Shown: one piece after another, positions 1 to 6,976 of the stretch
Layout: each line of letters starts with the position of its first letter
Position numbering within the stretch: position 1 is the first letter of the stretch
Source of the DNA: Candidatus Omnitrophota bacterium
Lineage (GTDB): Bacteria > Omnitrophota > Gorgyraeia > Gygaellales > Profunditerraquicolaceae
Length of the DNA stretch: 36,143 nucleotides
Direction: 5' to 3'
Assembly: GCA_028710845.1 (NCBI GenBank)
Contig: JAQTTI010000001.1
Location: 1-36,143 of the forward strand
Notes under the pieces: model-generated
What the model was told of the DNA's origin: nothing
The model's input: the letters and a program-made list of their open reading frames with translations, nothing else
Databases searched by the model: none
Position numbers and translations under genes: made by a program

Positions 1-141
1 AAAACAATATTTATTCCGGTTATTTTAAACAAGATTATCACTAATCCTGCGATGAAAAGCGATTTTTTTCATCCTAATGGACGGGGTTACCAGGTAGTTG
101 CCCGCAGGGTATATCAATCAATTTCCGCCTATATCGAATAA
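1..141 (+). CDS. SGNH/GDSL-type hydrolase, C-terminal fragment (cut by window start)
   Basis: Forty-six codons are readable in frame from base 1 to a TAA at 139-141, so the gene begins outside the window. The fragment carries DFFHPNGRGY, which matches the block V D-x-x-H-P-N-x-x-G-Y signature of SGNH/GDSL hydrolases, where the Asp and His belong to the catalytic triad. The family hydrolyses ester or thioester bonds, often as lipases, lysophospholipases or acyl-carbohydrate esterases; the substrate cannot be told from this piece. The stop lies 1 base from the stop of the convergent minus-strand gene, leaving no room for a separate terminator. Family assignment is good, function is open. Confidence 0.75.
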   Translation, partial: KTIFIPVILNKIITNPAMKSDFFHPNGRGYQVVARRVYQSISAYIE

Positions 142-142
142 A

Positions 143-2341
143 TCATTCCTTTGGCGATAGAAACGGGTTTTTGATCGATCCTAAGAAGTTAACGTACTGG
201 TCAGTCCAGGGATTGATTCTTTTAGCTTCTTTATCGCTGATCCAGCCATCCATTTCGAGTATTTTTTGCAGCGGCCCCAGATCAAGACATAAAACCATCC
301 AGGTGCAGATATCAGCATCCTGGTCGGTTACAGTTTCGCTTCCGGTATTTTCGAATACGTAAAACCCGCACTTTTCGCCTGCGCTGTAAATAACCGGTTT
401 AAGGTCGAAGATTCTATTAGAAACATGAATCAATATAATTCCGTTTGGGTTTAATACTCGTTTATATTCCCGGATCGCTTCTACTGTTATTAAATGCGGC
501 GGGATCGAATCGCTGTTAAAAACATCGATGATCAATAAATCATATTCTGCCGAAGGCGTCCGGCTAAGTGAAATCCTGCCGTCTCCGAAGATGTAGTTTA
601 TTATTACTCCTTTATCTTCGGCTTGTTTTAAATAACTGAAGAACCTTTTAGCAATCTTTAAAGTATCAGGGTCTAGCTCATAAATAGTTAGAAAACTGTC
701 TTTTTTAAAGTAGATGGATAGAGCTCCGGTACCCAGGCCCACCATTGCGCTTTTTTTAAAATTCTCAGATTTTTTAGTAAGCAATTTCCCGGCAGGGGTG
801 GAAGGATGAAAATAACCTAAAGGCAGTGAAGTTTTTGGCCCGCTGATGTACTGTCTTCCGTGCAAGGTGGTGCCGTGCTGGAGATAGCGCTGATTGTCTT
901 TCTCGTATACGAAATTTATCCCATAAAAATTCCTGGATTTAAATGTTTTGCTCAAACTCAAAGATATTCTTTCGGTTTGTTGGTGGAAAATAAGGATGGT
1001 TAAAAGGACTAATGTAATAAGCGCCGGTTGGCTGCTGACAATCCTTAAAATAACGAAGATTAAAAAAGTTATACAGATCATAATTGCCCGGGGAGACAGG
1101 CGGAAAGATTCGATTAAAATAATAGGCAGCCAGGCCAGAACAAAAGCCGTTAGCCCCAATAGTAAGACAATCTTTATTGCCTGGGGTAAATATCCGCGCA
1201 GTTGGGTCTGTTTTTTAAAGGGATAGGATAAGGCCAAAGAAGCGATAAAAAAAGAAACCGGATATTCTAAAAGCGATTTAGTGACCAGGGGGAATATTAT
1301 CCCTACCAAAAAACTTCCGGCAAAACCTCCCAAAGCCAGAAAAAAATAAAAAATGGTCAATTTATTTTTTTCTTCCGGTTTTAACCGGGCCAGCTTTCCG
1401 TGGCAGTTCAGGCAGATAATAAAAAGCAGGCTTAACTCGATTATTAAATTCAGCCCTGCCGGAAATCCCATCCGGAAAATCCCCATCAAGTATTTTGTAA
1501 TACCGATGGCAATAGCCGCTGCGAATGCTTTATCTATCCAGCTTGGATACCATGGGTTATGCTTAAAAACCAGCACAAAGCTTAAGAGGTAGACGGCCAG
1601 CGGTAAGCACCAAAGAAAAGGTATGGCCGCAATATCAACTGTAAGCGAATTAGTAACAGCTAACAGGGTAAAGCAGCCGGCTGCGCTTAAAAGAAACCAC
1701 TGTAGTATATGTTCCGGTTTAGTCTGCTTTTCAGCTATATTTTCAAGAGGCTGCTCTTCAGTAAATTTTTTAGGGAGGCAAAAAGCGCATAAAATAAAAA
1801 GAGATAGATAGCCTGCCCACCAGATATAGCCTTGTTGGTTAAGGGTAAACAGGGGCTCAAAAAACAAAGGGTAGGTTAATATTCCCAGAATTGCCCCTAA
1901 GTTCGAGGCGCTATAGAGCACGTAAGGGTTTTTCCTTTCCGGAAGATTGTTTATATAAAGCCAGTTTTGCAGAATGAGGCTTATCGTAGACAGGGCAAAA
2001 AAAGCCAAAGCGCAATTTATGGTAAAAAGATAAGATACGGCTAGTATCGGGTTGGCAGATAATTTAAAGCTAGCGAATTTTTCGAATTGAAAAGGGAAAG
2101 CCAGGAAAGGGATAAGCAGTAAAAGAATGTGCCATTTGGAATATCGGAATACCCCGATTAACTTTTGGCTAAGATGGGAGTAAAGATAGCCTAAAAGCAA
2201 GGTCCCCTGAAAGAAGAGCATACAGGTTGCCCAGACCATGTAAGCGCCGCCGAGGACGGGGAGGATGGCCTTGGAAAAAATAAATTCTATCTGGAATAGT
2301 AAAAAAGAGGCCAGAAATACAGTTAATCTGTATCTAAACAT
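143..2341 (-). CDS. Fused MFS-like membrane / spermidine synthase-like protein
   Basis: The 732-residue protein has two parts. Residues about 1-470 form a series of hydrophobic membrane segments. The remainder is a soluble Rossmann-like domain with a glycine-rich SAM-type loop (GLGTGALSIYF), an acidic residue after the second strand (YELDP) and a D-rich strand (DLLIIDVFNSD), as in spermidine synthase-like aminopropyltransferases. This architecture is common in many bacteria as 'fused MFS/spermidine synthase'; its reaction is not established and polyamine synthesis should not be assumed. The start codon is only 23 bases behind the 3' end of tRNA-Leu on the same strand. The bases before ATG are pyrimidine-rich (a run of C) with no Shine-Dalgarno motif, and no promoter fits between them, so it is probably co-transcribed with the tRNA. 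It ends 1 base from the convergent hydrolase gene. Confidence 0.85.
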   Translation of the reverse strand: MFRYRLTVFLASFLLFQIEFIFSKAILPVLGGAYMVWATCMLFFQGTLLLGYLYSHLSQKLIGVFRYSKWHILLLLIPFLAFPFQFEKFASFKLSANPILAVSYLFTINCALAFFALSTISLILQNWLYINNLPERKNPYVLYSASNLGAILGILTYPLFFEPLFTLNQQGYIWWAGYLSLFILCAFCLPKKFTEEQPLENIAEKQTKPEHILQWFLLSAAGCFTLLAVTNSLTVDIAAIPFLWCLPLAVYLLSFVLVFKHNPWYPSWIDKAFAAAIAIGITKYLMGIFRMGFPAGLNLIIELSLLFIICLNCHGKLARLKPEEKNKLTIFYFFLALGGFAGSFLVGIIFPLVTKSLLEYPVSFFIASLALSYPFKKQTQLRGYLPQAIKIVLLLGLTAFVLAWLPIILIESFRLSPRAIMICITFLIFVILRIVSSQPALITLVLLTILIFHQQTERISLSLSKTFKSRNFYGINFVYEKDNQRYLQHGTTLHGRQYISGPKTSLPLGYFHPSTPAGKLLTKKSENFKKSAMVGLGTGALSIYFKKDSFLTIYELDPDTLKIAKRFFSYLKQAEDKGVIINYIFGDGRISLSRTPSAEYDLLIIDVFNSDSIPPHLITVEAIREYKRVLNPNGIILIHVSNRIFDLKPVIYSAGEKCGFYVFENTGSETVTDQDADICTWMVLCLDLGPLQKILEMDGWISDKEAKRINPWTDQYVNFLGSIKNPFLSPKE

Positions 2342-2364
2342 TAAGGGGGGCTTAGAAAAGAAAA

Positions 2365-2447
2365 TGCCGAAGAAGGGAGTTGAACCCTTACGAGGTTGCC
2401 CTCATCGGTTTTTGAGACCGACGTGTATGCCATTCCACCACTTCGGC
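2365..2447 (-). tRNA. tRNA-Leu (anticodon CAA)
   Basis: The reverse complement folds as a class II tRNA. The acceptor stem pairs GCCGAAG (5' end at 2447) with CTTCGGC (ending at 2366), followed by discriminator A. The anticodon stem TCGGT/ACCGA closes the loop CTCAAAA, giving anticodon CAA, which reads the leucine codon UUG. The variable arm is extended, and the T arm contains GTTCAACTC. The 83-nt length fits tRNA-Leu. CCA is not encoded (the next bases are TTT), unlike the neighbouring tRNA-Ala. A promoter on the minus strand lies just upstream. Confidence 0.95.
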
Positions 2448-2460
2448 GGATAATTTTAAG

Positions 2461-2489
2461 TTGACGCTAAGCATTTTATATTCTAAAAT
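2461..2489 (+). promoter_or_regulatory. Sigma70-type promoter for tRNA-Ala
   Basis: A -35 TTGACG (2461-2466) and a -10 TAAAAT (2484-2489) are separated by exactly 17 bp. The expected start is near 2496, about 26 bases before the mature tRNA-Ala. It interlocks with the oppositely oriented tRNA-Leu promoter. Confidence 0.7.
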
Positions 2490-2501
2490 AGCAAAGGTCA
2501 A
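2473..2501 (-). promoter_or_regulatory. Sigma70-type promoter for tRNA-Leu and the gene behind it
   Basis: Read on the minus strand: -35 TTGACC (2496-2501), 17-bp spacer, -10 TAAAAT (2473-2478). The expected start is near 2466, about 19 bases before the tRNA 5' end. It overlaps the plus-strand promoter so that each -10 lies inside the other promoter's spacer. It is the only evident promoter for the fused MFS/spermidine synthase gene. Confidence 0.7.
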
Positions 2502-2521
2502 TAATTATTAAATAAGTTTAG

Positions 2522-2597
2522 GGGGCTGTAGCTCAGCTGGGAGAGCACTTGCATGGCATGCAAGGGGTCAGGAGTTCGATCCTCCTCAGCTCCACCA
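2522..2597 (+). tRNA. tRNA-Ala (anticodon GGC)
   Basis: A 76-nt cloverleaf. The acceptor GGGGCTG pairs with CAGCTCC (one G-T), followed by discriminator A and an encoded CCA ending at 2597. The D arm has GCTCAGCTGGGAGAGC, the anticodon stem CTTGC/GCAAG closes the loop ATGGCAT with anticodon GGC (reads GCC), and the T arm has GTTCGAT. The terminal CCACCA also forms the start of a perfect 16-bp inverted repeat with downstream DNA. Confidence 0.97.
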
Positions 2598-2628
2598 AAA
2601 TTTTTACGACAAGTAAAAATTTTGGTGG
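2592..2628 (+). repeat. Perfect 16-bp inverted repeat covering the tRNA-Ala 3' end
   Basis: The left arm is 2592-2607 and begins with the tRNA's own CCACCA. The right arm is 2613-2628. They match 16 of 16 around a 5-base loop (GACAA). In the precursor transcript this hairpin would compete with the acceptor end of the tRNA. The right arm belongs to the first 89-bp tandem repeat. Confidence 0.85.
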
Positions 2629-2791
2629 TGCCCAAGCGAGCGTAACGAGGCGATAAGCCGAGTAGCGAGCGGGGTACCACTACCTTATTATTTTACGACA
2701 AGTAAAAATTTTGGTGGTGCCCAAGCGAGCGTAACGAGGCGATAAGCCGAGTAGCGAGCGGGGTACCACCACCTTAGTAATTTACGACAAG
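2603..2791 (+). repeat. Two 89-bp tandem repeats plus 11-bp partial third copy
   Basis: Copy 1 is 2603-2691 and copy 2 is 2692-2780. They differ at about three positions, all near the 3' end. The first 11 bases (TTTACGACAAG) recur once more at 2781-2791. Each unit can fold with an outer stem between GGTGGT-x-CCC and GGG-x-ACCACC and a small inner GGC/GCC stem, and it contains the direct repeat GCGAGCG. No convincing reading frame crosses it. It occupies the stretch between tRNA-Ala and the nfo promoter and is probably transcribed as the tRNA-Ala trailer. I do not recognise the element. Confidence 0.9.
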
Positions 2792-2792
2792 C

Positions 2793-2818
2793 GGACGGAT
2801 AATATCCGTCCTTTATTT
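2793..2818 (+). terminator. Rho-independent terminator of the tRNA-Ala transcript
   Basis: GGACGGA and TCCGTCC (arms at 2793-2799 and 2805-2811) form a strong stem around a 5-base loop. A T-rich tail (TTTATTT) follows. It lies directly after the tandem repeats and before the nfo promoter. Confidence 0.8.
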
Positions 2819-2827
2819 TATAAGTAA

Positions 2828-2856
2828 TTGACGCTGATTTTAACCAGGAGTATAAT
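2828..2856 (+). promoter_or_regulatory. Sigma70-type promoter of nfo, predicted leaderless
   Basis: -35 TTGACG (2828-2833), 17-bp spacer, perfect -10 TATAAT (2851-2856). The predicted start is near 2863, two bases before the nfo ATG at 2865. The AGGAG at 2846-2850 sits inside the promoter spacer and would not be in the mRNA. Confidence 0.75.
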
Positions 2857-2864
2857 TAATTACT

Positions 2865-3710
2865 ATGATTCTAGGCGTTCATGTTTCCGGTGCAGGTAAA
2901 ATTTATAATGCCTTCGATATTGCCAATAGCCTTGGTTGTAATACCATGCAAATATTCAGCCGCAGCCCGATGGCCTGGAGAAGGGAGCCGAATATTTCCT
3001 CCGAAGATGCAGAAGAATTTAAGGCCAGGCGTAAAAAATTTAAAATAAACCCGGTTTTTATCCATGTTTCTTATTTGATTAATCTGGCTTCTCCCGACAA
3101 CCGGCTCTATCATGGTTCGATCAAGGCTTATATCGAAGACATGAAGGAGGCCGCGGCGTTAGGTGCCGACTATATCGTTACCCATATGGGCAGCCATAAA
3201 GAAACCTCCGAAGACGCCGGGATAAAACGGTTCATCGAAGCGCTGAATATAATTTTAGAAAAAACCAAGGGATCCCAGGTAGGCATCTTGTTAGAAAATA
3301 CCTCCGGAAGCGGTTCCTGGCTCGGCTACAGGTTTTACCATCATCAAAAAATCCTGAAAGGCTTAAAGGAAAAATCGCGGGTGGGCCTTTGCATCGATAC
3401 TGCCCATGCTTTTTTGTCCGGGTATGATTTATCAACCAGGGAAGGCCTTAAAAAAATGGCCGATGAAATCGAGGAAATGGTAGGAATAAAATTGGTTAAA
3501 TTAATCCACTTAAATGACGCTGCAGATAAGCTTGGCAGCCTTCATGACCGCCACCAACATATCGGCAAAGGCTATATCGGCCTTGAGGGGATGAAAAGGA
3601 TCATCAATTTCCCTAAATTTAAGAATATTCCCATGATTTTAGAGACGCCGAAAACTTTACCGGACAGCGATAAAAATAACCTGGCCTTGGTCAGGAAATT
3701 AAGGGCATAA
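2865..3710 (+). CDS. nfo: Deoxyribonuclease IV (AP endonuclease)
   Basis: The 281 residues match the usual length of endonuclease IV (about 285). The enzyme cleaves the backbone 5' of abasic sites in base-excision repair using three metal ions in a TIM barrel. Metal-ligand motifs are visible in order: the N-terminal GVHVSGAG, VTHMGSH, ILLENTSG, LCIDTAHAF, LIHLNDA, then DRHQHIGKGYIG and the final MILETP. All the expected His, Glu and Asp positions appear present. The ATG lies two bases after the predicted transcription start, with no usable Shine-Dalgarno. Two bases separate the stop from leuS, so the two are likely one operon. Confidence 0.96.
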   Translation: MILGVHVSGAGKIYNAFDIANSLGCNTMQIFSRSPMAWRREPNISSEDAEEFKARRKKFKINPVFIHVSYLINLASPDNRLYHGSIKAYIEDMKEAAALGADYIVTHMGSHKETSEDAGIKRFIEALNIILEKTKGSQVGILLENTSGSGSWLGYRFYHHQKILKGLKEKSRVGLCIDTAHAFLSGYDLSTREGLKKMADEIEEMVGIKLVKLIHLNDAADKLGSLHDRHQHIGKGYIGLEGMKRIINFPKFKNIPMILETPKTLPDSDKNNLALVRKLRA

Positions 3711-3712
3711 AA

Positions 3713-6112
3713 ATGTATTACGATTTTAAAGAAATTGAAAAGAAGTGGCAAAAAAAGTGGTTGGCTACCGGGGCTTTTCGGGCCAGTTGCGACCAAAAAA
3801 GGAAAAAATATTACTTATTGGAGATGTTTCCTTATCCTTCCGGAAAGATCCACATGGGCCATGTCCGCAACTATACCATCGGCGATGTTGCCAGCCGGTT
3901 TAAAAGTTTAGAAGGCTATAATGTGATGCATCCGATGGGTTTTGACGCTTTCGGCCAGCCGGCGGAGAATGCGGCGATAAAAAATAAGACCAAACCGGCC
4001 GACTGGACCCACAAATGTATCAAAGAAATGGAAACTGAGTTAAAAAAGATGGGTTTTTCCTATGATTGGGAAAGGGAGATTTCTACCTGCGACAGCGATT
4101 ACTATAAGTGGAACCAGTGGATATTCTTAAAGATGTTTGAACGTAAGCTAGCCTATAAGAAGGCTTCGCAGGTAAACTGGTGCCCCAGCTGCCAGACTAC
4201 TTTGGCTAATGAAGAAGTGATCGAGGGTGGATGCTGGAGATGCCATACCAAAGTCGAACAAAAAGAATTAGAGCAATGGTATTTAAAAATTACCGAATAT
4301 AAGGAAAGATTGTTAGAAGATCTGGATCAGCTTAAAAACTGGCCGCCCAGGGTCCTGGCCATGCAGAATAATTGGATAGGTAAAAGCTCAGGGGTAGATA
4401 TTTATTTTCGGCTAAAAGGAAGCGATAAGACAATCCCCGTATTTACTACCCGGCCGGACACCATTTTCGGGGCAACCTACATTGTTTTAGCTCCCGAGCA
4501 TCCGCTGGTCAAAGATTTAATCAAAGGCAATCCCCAGGAAAACACCGCTCTTGAATTTATCAAAAAAATTTCCGGGATCAGCAAAATAGTGCGTTCTGCA
4601 TCTGACGTAAAGAAGGAAGGGGTATTTACCGGGAGTTTTGCGGTTAATCCGGTAAATAACGAAGAAGTGCCGATTTGGATTGCCGATTATGTTTTAATGG
4701 AGTACGGCACAGGCGCAATTATGGCTGTGCCTACGCATGACCAGAGAGATTTTCTTTTTGCCAAAGAGCATAAATTACCGATGCGGATTGTAATTAAGCC
4801 CAAAGATAACCCAGTGAATTCTGCTCAAGAATTAACCGAGGCTTATGAAGGACAAGGTGTGCAGGTTAATTCCGGAAAGTTTGACGGCCTGCCAAATGAA
4901 GAAGCGAAAATAAAAATAGCTCAATGGATGGAAGAGCAGGCTTTTGGAAAAATAAAAACACATTGGCGTTTACGTGACTGGCTAATCTCGCGCCAGCGTT
5001 ATTGGGGGACACCGATTCCCATAATTTACTGCCCGGTTTGTGGAGTTGTCCCGGTTCCTTACCAAGATTTACCGGTTAAACTGCCTGCGGATGCTCCGTT
5101 TACAGGGGAAGGCGGAAGCCCGTTGGGAAAAGTTAAAAAATTCGTGGAAACCAAGTGTCCTAAATGCAAAAAAGAGGCAAAGAGAGAGACGGATACAATG
5201 GCCACTTTTTTTGACTCTTCCTGGTATTTTTTGAGGTTCTGTTCGCCTGGATTCGACAAGGCTCCCTTTGACGTGGAAGAGGCCAGATATTGGATGGTGG
5301 TTGACCAATATATCGGAGGTATCGAACATGCTATCCTGCATTTATTATATTCAAGGTTCTTTACCAAGTTTTTTCAGGATTTAAAAATGATAGATTTTAC
5401 CGAGCCTTTTGATAAATTGCTTACTCAGGGGATGGTTTTAAAAGACGGCGAAGTGATGTCAAAATCAAAAGGAAATATCGTCGATCCTGATTCAATGATT
5501 AAGAATTACGGCGCCGATTCCCTGCGCTTATTTATTTTGTTTGCCGCCCCTCCTGAAACTGAACTCGAATGGGACCAGCGCGGATTAGAGGGGGCGTTTA
5601 AATTTTTAAACCGGGTTTGGCGGATTCAGGAAAATTTAAAAAATACTGGAGACCCGGAAATTTTGCGTTCTTTACATAGAACTATCAAAAAGGTTAGCGA
5701 AGATTTCGCCGGTTTTAAATTTAATACCGCGATTGCCAGCCTGATGGAGCTGACTAATTCTATTTATCAGCTGGGATGCGACAAGGAAATTTTCTCTAAG
5801 CTTTTAATCATGCTTAGCCCGATTGCCCCGCATTTTTGCGAAGAACTTTGGGAGATTTTAGGCAACAAAACAAGCATATTTAAATCAAGCTGGCCAAAGT
5901 TTGACGAAAAATTACTGGTTGAAGAGAAGGTTGAACTGGTAGTCCAGGTCAACGGCAAGCTGCGTAGTAAGATTCAGGTTGGTCGGGATATTACCGAAGA
6001 CAAGCTTAAAGAGCTAGTCTTAAAAGACGAAAAGGTTGCTTCCTGGTTGGAAGGAAAATCCCCGAAGAAATTCATCGTAGTTCCCCGTAAACTGGTAAAT
6101 ATCGTTATATAA
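3713..6112 (+). CDS. leuS: Leucyl-tRNA synthetase
   Basis: This class Ia synthetase charges tRNA-Leu with leucine in the cytoplasm. The 799 residues carry the ATP-binding HIGH-type motif as HMGH at residues 47-50 and the KMSKS-type loop as VMSKS at 581-585. Between them lie a cysteine-rich zinc-type segment (CPSCQTT...CWRCH), the CP1 editing domain with TTRPDT and the GTGAIMAVP/HDQRDF segment, and a second CPVC/CPKC pair. Length is slightly short of E. coli LeuS (860). It starts two bases after the nfo stop. It ends at the edge of a large palindrome that should terminate its transcript. Confidence 0.98.
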   Translation: MYYDFKEIEKKWQKKWLATGAFRASCDQKRKKYYLLEMFPYPSGKIHMGHVRNYTIGDVASRFKSLEGYNVMHPMGFDAFGQPAENAAIKNKTKPADWTHKCIKEMETELKKMGFSYDWEREISTCDSDYYKWNQWIFLKMFERKLAYKKASQVNWCPSCQTTLANEEVIEGGCWRCHTKVEQKELEQWYLKITEYKERLLEDLDQLKNWPPRVLAMQNNWIGKSSGVDIYFRLKGSDKTIPVFTTRPDTIFGATYIVLAPEHPLVKDLIKGNPQENTALEFIKKISGISKIVRSASDVKKEGVFTGSFAVNPVNNEEVPIWIADYVLMEYGTGAIMAVPTHDQRDFLFAKEHKLPMRIVIKPKDNPVNSAQELTEAYEGQGVQVNSGKFDGLPNEEAKIKIAQWMEEQAFGKIKTHWRLRDWLISRQRYWGTPIPIIYCPVCGVVPVPYQDLPVKLPADAPFTGEGGSPLGKVKKFVETKCPKCKKEAKRETDTMATFFDSSWYFLRFCSPGFDKAPFDVEEARYWMVVDQYIGGIEHAILHLLYSRFFTKFFQDLKMIDFTEPFDKLLTQGMVLKDGEVMSKSKGNIVDPDSMIKNYGADSLRLFILFAAPPETELEWDQRGLEGAFKFLNRVWRIQENLKNTGDPEILRSLHRTIKKVSEDFAGFKFNTAIASLMELTNSIYQLGCDKEIFSKLLIMLSPIAPHFCEELWEILGNKTSIFKSSWPKFDEKLLVEEKVELVVQVNGKLRSKIQVGRDITEDKLKELVLKDEKVASWLEGKSPKKFIVVPRKLVNIVI

Positions 6113-6177
6113 AAAATGGGGTCAGAGCTAATTTATCTTGTCTTAAATCCAGATAAATTAGCTCTGACCCCATTTTT
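6112..6177. repeat. 27-bp-arm perfect palindrome, bidirectional terminator / REP-like element
   Basis: The left arm 6112-6138 and right arm 6151-6177 are perfect reverse complements (27 of 27) around a 12-base loop. Each arm's outer end is ATGGGGTCAGAGC with a run of A outside, giving a T tract after the hairpin on either strand. The element lies exactly between the leuS stop and the response regulator stop, overlapping each by one base. It fits a bidirectional terminator. The GGGGTCAGAGC type of end resembles repeats I associate with REP-type or IS200-like transposases, but no transposase is nearby. Confidence 0.9.
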
Positions 6178-6539
6178 CAATTAAGAAGGTCTTGAATGTG
6201 GAAGAGCAGCCTTTGGTAATCGATAGGTTTTTCGATATAGACGGTGATTCCGCTTTTAGCGGCAATATGCTTGTCAATTTCCTCGTGTTTTAATGATGCG
6301 GCGATAATCGGGGTATCAATGAATTCCGGCAGGTTCTTTATCTCCTGTGCCACTTTAAATCCGCTTTCATCCGGCAGGACCAGATCCAGGAGGATACAAT
6401 CCGGTTTCTCCGTGTTGAGTTTTTCCATCCCTTCTTTCGCAGAATAGGCGACTATTATTTCATATCCGGCATTGGTTAACTCTTCCTTGCTTTTCTTGGC
6501 GATATTATAGTCGTCTTCAATAATCAGTATCCTAGCCAT
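6177..6539 (-). CDS. Single-domain response regulator (CheY-like receiver)
   Basis: A 120-residue stand-alone receiver domain, full length for the fold. Acidic pocket residues are E8, D9 and D10. The phosphoacceptor is D52 in LLDLVLPDESG, the switch residue is S82 and the conserved lysine is K104 in IEKPID. There is no output domain, so it probably acts by protein contact or in a phosphorelay. No histidine kinase is in the window, so its partner is unknown. The promoter (-10 at 6547-6552) puts the start at about 6540, one base before the ATG, so the mRNA appears leaderless. It faces leuS across the palindromic terminator. Confidence 0.93.
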   Translation of the reverse strand: MARILIIEDDYNIAKKSKEELTNAGYEIIVAYSAKEGMEKLNTEKPDCILLDLVLPDESGFKVAQEIKNLPEFIDTPIIAASLKHEEIDKHIAAKSGITVYIEKPIDYQRLLFHIQDLLN

Positions 6540-6546
6540 ACAACAA

Positions 6547-6575
6547 AGTATACACTAAGAAGCTTCCGATTACAA
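6547..6575 (-). promoter_or_regulatory. Promoter of the response regulator gene, predicted leaderless
   Basis: On the minus strand: -35 TTGTAA (6570-6575), 17-bp spacer, -10 TATACT (6547-6552). The predicted start is near 6540 while the ATG begins at 6539. No Shine-Dalgarno precedes the ATG. Confidence 0.65.
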
Positions 6576-6646
6576 TCCTGGGAAAGATAAAGATTCCGGT
6601 TAGATTTCTGGGTTATTCTCCGTCTATTAAGGAGGGAGGATAAAAT

Positions 6647-6976
6647 ATGCTCGATTTTACGCCCGAAGAAAAAAAGATCATCCTGTTTCTTTTGTACCTA
6701 GGTTTTTGCGGATTAATTTTAAGTAACTTGATCAAGGCCTGGCCGCAAACAAAAAAATTAGTCTATCCCGGAGTTGAGCTGGCCAAAGTAAACCTTAATA
6801 AAATCGGTTTAGAGGAAATACAGCGTTTAAGCCTTATTCCCCCAAAGATAGCCCGCCAAATCATCGAATACCGGAATATCCATCAAAGGTTCACTAGCCT
6901 TGAAGAATTAAAGGATGTAAAAGGCATAGGCCCCAAGCGTTATGAAAAACTAAAAAGCATATTTTTTATTGAATGA
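6647..6976 (+). CDS. comEA: ComEA-like helix-hairpin-helix DNA-binding protein
   Basis: The 109-residue protein has one N-terminal membrane helix (about residues 10-29) followed by a pair of helix-hairpin-helix motifs. The first begins with VNLNKIGLEEIQRL, a degenerate form of the 'NINTA...EL' ComEA signature, and the second is LKDVKGIGPKRYEKLKSI. ComEA is a membrane-anchored receptor that binds incoming double-stranded DNA during natural transformation. The start is well supported by a strong Shine-Dalgarno (AAGGAGGGAGG). Its stop overlaps the comEC start as ATGA, which agrees with the role. Similar single-pass HhH proteins exist outside competence, but the neighbour makes ComEA likely. Confidence 0.85.
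   Translation: MLDFTPEEKKIILFLLYLGFCGLILSNLIKAWPQTKKLVYPGVELAKVNLNKIGLEEIQRLSLIPPKIARQIIEYRNIHQRFTSLEELKDVKGIGPKRYEKLKSIFFIE

Noticed and set aside
2498..2680. A 60-codon minus-strand frame across tRNA-Ala and the first repeat
   Set aside because: It reads the complement of the tRNA; such 'EDRTPD...' translations are a known artefact of tRNA genes.
5059..5367. A 102-codon minus-strand frame within leuS
   Set aside because: A shadow of leuS with no independent evidence of translation.
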